A DNA stretch of 25,011 bases. Origin: LGRD01 sp031415135. GTDB lineage: Bacteria; Pseudomonadota; Gammaproteobacteria; Burkholderiales; Burkholderiaceae_C. Both the position numbers and the translations under genes were made by a program. The DNA lies in contig JANORB010000032.1 in the NCBI GenBank assembly GCA_031415135.1, positions 1 through 25,011 of the forward strand, given 5' to 3'. Positions within the stretch are counted from its first letter, which is position 1; each line of letters opens with the position of its first letter. The notes beneath the pieces are model-generated. The model was not told the origin of the DNA. It saw only the letters and a program-made list of their open reading frames with translations, and ran no database searches. Shown here piece after piece: positions 22,817 to 25,011 of this stretch.

Positions 22817-23233
22817 TCAAGCGCCCGACTCCGCAACCAGACCGACTCCGCTGGCCATGGCGGCGTTTTGCAGCGCTGCGTCGAGCGTGACGATCGGGAG
22901 TTGCAGGCGCAGCGCCAACTCGAGGTAGGCCGCGTCGTAGGAAGTCAGGCCGAAACGCAATGCCAACGCCAAAAACTCGCTGGGCGCCACGGCGTGCCGG
23001 TCCACTGCGATGGGCAGCGACACGATTTGCGTGATGACGGCCTGCGCAGCCTGGGCCGTCATCGCCTTGCGCAGGCAGGCGCTGCGCAACACGTTGCTGA
23101 ACTCAAGCTCCCACAGCACCGGCACAACGGCGCGGTCATCCTGCAATCGAACCGCGATGGCATCGCTGTAGGGCGTCGCCTGGTTACCGATGAACCAGCC
23201 GGTGACCACGGAGTTGTCGAGGACGAACGGCAC
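22817..23233 (-). CDS. PIN-domain ribonuclease toxin (VapC family)
   Basis: A 138-residue toxin. The PIN-domain acidic residues expected to bind Mg2+ or Mn2+ are all visible: Asp6 (VLDNSV), Glu44 (LEFSNVL), Asp100 (SYDAAYLELA) and Asp118 (TLDAAL). Length is standard. VapC-type enzymes cut specific RNAs when the antitoxin is degraded; the target here is unknown. It lies 14 nt downstream of the antitoxin gene on the same strand, the usual operon order. Base composition is less GC-rich than neighbouring housekeeping genes, which fits an acquired module. All catalytic positions are intact, so it is probably functional. Confidence 0.92.
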   Translation of the reverse strand: MPFVLDNSVVTGWFIGNQATPYSDAIAVRLQDDRAVVPVLWELEFSNVLRSACLRKAMTAQAAQAVITQIVSLPIAVDRHAVAPSEFLALALRFGLTSYDAAYLELALRLQLPIVTLDAALQNAAMASGVGLVAESGA

Positions 23234-23247
23234 GGCTCGGCAGACGC

Positions 23248-23502
23248 TCAGTCGCGACCTTCGGCCACGATGTCTTTCAGCGCGCCTTTCAGCACCACGC
23301 CTTCACGCATCGCTTTGAGCTTGGCGAACGTTGCCGCCACGACCTGCCGCTGGTTCGACGGCTTGCGCTTGACCGCAGCGGCCGATACCAGGCGCGCAAC
23401 CGCTACCCCTCTGCGGGTGATGATCACCTGTTCACCGTTCTCCACCTCGATCAACAGTTCGGACAGGCGGGTCTTGGCTTCGTAAACGGCGACTTCTTTC
23501 AT
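23248..23502 (-). CDS. Phd/YefM family antitoxin
   Basis: An 84-residue partner of the PIN toxin. Residues 1-45 carry the Phd/YefM pattern YEAKTRLSELLIEVENGEQV followed by ITRRGVAVARLV, the DNA-binding and dimer portion. The basic C-terminal part, rich in Lys and Ala, is expected to wrap the toxin. Antitoxins of this family repress their own operon together with the toxin. The ATG at 23502 lies directly downstream of a repeat-bearing promoter. Pairing of a Phd-type antitoxin with a VapC toxin is common. Confidence 0.92.
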   Translation of the reverse strand: MKEVAVYEAKTRLSELLIEVENGEQVIITRRGVAVARLVSAAAVKRKPSNQRQVVAATFAKLKAMREGVVLKGALKDIVAEGRD

Positions 23503-23507
23503 GGTTG

Positions 23508-23539
23508 ATCTGAAGCGATAGTTGGTTAATCAGATTGTA
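23508..23539 (-). promoter_or_regulatory. Promoter and probable autoregulatory operator of the toxin-antitoxin operon
   Basis: On the minus strand TACAAT (23539-23534) is a good -10 element about 32 nt before the antitoxin ATG; no clear -35 is seen. It overlaps an inverted repeat, ATCTGA (23508-23513) with TCAGAT (23530-23535), and the half sites are also preceded by direct repeats GGTTGATC and GGTTAATC. An operator covering the -10 fits autorepression by the Phd-type antitoxin. The function is inferred from position. Confidence 0.55.
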
Positions 23540-23637
23540 GCGCGCTGCGACCTTGCATTCTGAGGTGCGCAAGAGGATGTTTGCGCACTCCAAACCGGAC
23601 CATGCGCCGCAGCCAAGCCGTCCGGCGCGTCGATCCG

Positions 23638-25011
23638 CTACGCCAGCCGCCCCGCAGCTCTGCCATCGATTGCCGCGAGGTACAGCCGCGTGGTCTTCTT
23701 CGACGGCATCACACCCAGGCGTTTGGCGAGCACCCTTTGGCATTGGCGGTAGGTGGCCACCGCGTGGCTGGCCTGCCCGCTGTGCGTGTGGCAGCCGATC
23801 AGCCCGGCGTAGAAGTCTTCGACCAGATCGTCGACCTGCAATCCCAACTCATACATCTGCGTCGCAAGTTCGACGTCGCCTTGGGTGAGCGCAGCCTGCG
23901 CGCTTTGGTTGAGCCTGGCCACCACACTCACATGCAGCCGTTCGCGCAGGTGCAGCGCCCATGGCGCATCGTCGTCGCCTTGCAGGAAGTGGCTGCGGTA
24001 AAGATGCCGGATCTTCGCGCCCAGTGCATCAGGCGGCGTCGCCTTTGGGTTGCCGCCGAGTGTTCGTTCCAGCGCCCAACAATCGACCCAGCACAGCGTG
24101 GGCTCCAGGCTCAGCCGCCCATCCTGCCGCTGGATGGCGTGGGCGCCGATCAACTTGCGCAGGCGCGACAAGGTGGTTGCCAGCGACTGCTCACCCGCGC
24201 CACCGGCTGCGTCGGGCCACTGCGCGTCGATCAGCGCATGTTCGGCCACGTCGCGGCTGCCCAGCGCGATCAAGGCCTTCAACAGGTTCAGCGGGCCATG
24301 CTGCACCTTGCCCTCGAAGCGCAGCGGCGTGCCGTTCACCAGGATCGAGAAACTTCCCAGTGTGAAGATCTTCAGCGGCCAGGGCCAGCGCTCCACGTCA
24401 GCCGCTTCGGGTGGTGCGGGCAACTGCGCCCTGGCGATCAACTCGATCGCATCGTTCTCATGGATTCCGCGCACCAGCGCTTCAAGGCAGACCACCGCCA
24501 CCGAGTGCCGAGGCCAGAACATGAAATGCCGATAGCCATGTTCCTGGCCCAGGGTGAAGCACGCCTCGATCAGCACCGAGGCGTCTTCGCCACGGCGCAG
24601 TCGCATGTAGGCTTCGATCAGATCGGCCATCCACACAATCATCGGGTTGCGGGTCGATACACCGAGCGCGCGACTGTCCTTGAGCTGGTTCAGCGCCGCG
24701 TCCGGCTCGCCGCACTCAAAGCTCACGATCGCATTGGCGATCAAGTCCACCGCATTGAAATGCGGAAGTCCCATCCGCGTGCTGAAATGGACTCCCAGAC
24801 GGGTGTGAGTGAGTGCGGCGGCCGGCTGCCCGCCCAGCCAGCATGACCACGCTTGAACGGCGTTGTGAAAGCTCTGATCCTGTGCATTGGCAGGGTTGAC
24901 GGTGGCGGCAAGCCGCAACGCGAAGCTGCGCCCGCGCTGCAGGTCTCCGTGGCTCAGTGCCAGCGCGGCACCCTGGCCCAGCAGGACCGTGTCCCAGATG
25001 TGAATGCCCGA
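23638..25011 (-). CDS. BTAD-domain transcriptional regulator, C-terminal part (5' end outside window)
   Basis: The frame is open from the window edge to a TAG at 23638, giving 457 visible residues; the start lies beyond 25011. A TTG at 24918 is internal, because 31 further coding-like codons (GIHIWDTVLLGQGAALAL and so on) precede it. Visible residues 1-about 205 are helical repeats like those of MalT/LuxR-type regulators. A winged-helix DNA-binding domain follows at about 214-304 (IFTLGSFSILVNG...LSRLRKLIG), then a bacterial transcriptional activator domain at about 308-457, ending with helices containing YELGLQVDDLVEDFYAGLI. Such proteins usually carry an N-terminal ATPase domain, presumably outside this window. 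The regulated genes are unknown; the 98 nt before the antitoxin promoter hold nothing recognisable. Confidence 0.88.
   Translation of the reverse strand, partial: SGIHIWDTVLLGQGAALALSHGDLQRGRSFALRLAATVNPANAQDQSFHNAVQAWSCWLGGQPAAALTHTRLGVHFSTRMGLPHFNAVDLIANAIVSFECGEPDAALNQLKDSRALGVSTRNPMIVWMADLIEAYMRLRRGEDASVLIEACFTLGQEHGYRHFMFWPRHSVAVVCLEALVRGIHENDAIELIARAQLPAPPEAADVERWPWPLKIFTLGSFSILVNGTPLRFEGKVQHGPLNLLKALIALGSRDVAEHALIDAQWPDAAGGAGEQSLATTLSRLRKLIGAHAIQRQDGRLSLEPTLCWVDCWALERTLGGNPKATPPDALGAKIRHLYRSHFLQGDDDAPWALHLRERLHVSVVARLNQSAQAALTQGDVELATQMYELGLQVDDLVEDFYAGLIGCHTHSGQASHAVATYRQCQRVLAKRLGVMPSKKTTRLYLAAIDGRAAGRLA

Overview
The window is a visibly GC-rich stretch of chromosome, dense in genes with short intergenic gaps. 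It most resembles a betaproteobacterium of the order Burkholderiales (Leptothrix/Rubrivivax/Ideonella-like). The pointers are a TorF-type porin ahead of glnK-amtB, a GshA of the proteobacterial TIGR02049 type, comM, a ChaN-type lipoprotein and paired DUF1800/DUF1501 genes. No rRNA, tRNA, CRISPR array or complete insertion sequence was seen. Species-level assignment is inference.

Layout. (1) 1-1251: the C-terminal part of cobalamin-dependent methionine synthase (metH). (2) 1522-10878: an envelope region with two parallel modules. Module A is a two-CXXCH lipoprotein, a Tat-exported DUF1501 protein and a small secreted COG3650-like protein. Module B is a DUF1800 lipoprotein followed by a Tat-exported DUF1501 protein. 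Between them, on the minus strand, lies an unrecognised gene that appears frameshifted. The regions upstream of both modules share two sequence blocks at nearly identical spacing, which suggests common control. (3) 11059-13266: a glycine-zipper membrane protein converging on comM. (4) 13333-16210: a nitrogen-control operon with NtrC-like sites, a sigma-54 promoter, a TorF-family porin, glnK, amtB and a strong intrinsic terminator. (5) 16245-22480: housekeeping genes: a ChaN-like lipoprotein, a CaiB/BaiF CoA-transferase (minus strand), gshA, a GNAT acetyltransferase and the potassium transporter kup. (6) 22497-23539: a small accessory island with the C-terminal stub of a DUF4143-type ATPase, an AT-rich hairpin and palindrome, and a PIN-domain toxin with a Phd/YefM antitoxin. 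(7) 23638-25011: the C-terminal part of a large BTAD-domain transcriptional regulator running off the window.

How the genes fit together. The sigma-54/NtrC signals, PII protein and ammonium channel form a standard nitrogen-scavenging unit, here led by an outer-membrane protein. The DUF1800/DUF1501 and diheme/DUF1501 modules each pair a lipoprotein with a Tat substrate, so they probably build related envelope assemblies of unknown function. They and their shared upstream blocks are the least understood part of the window.
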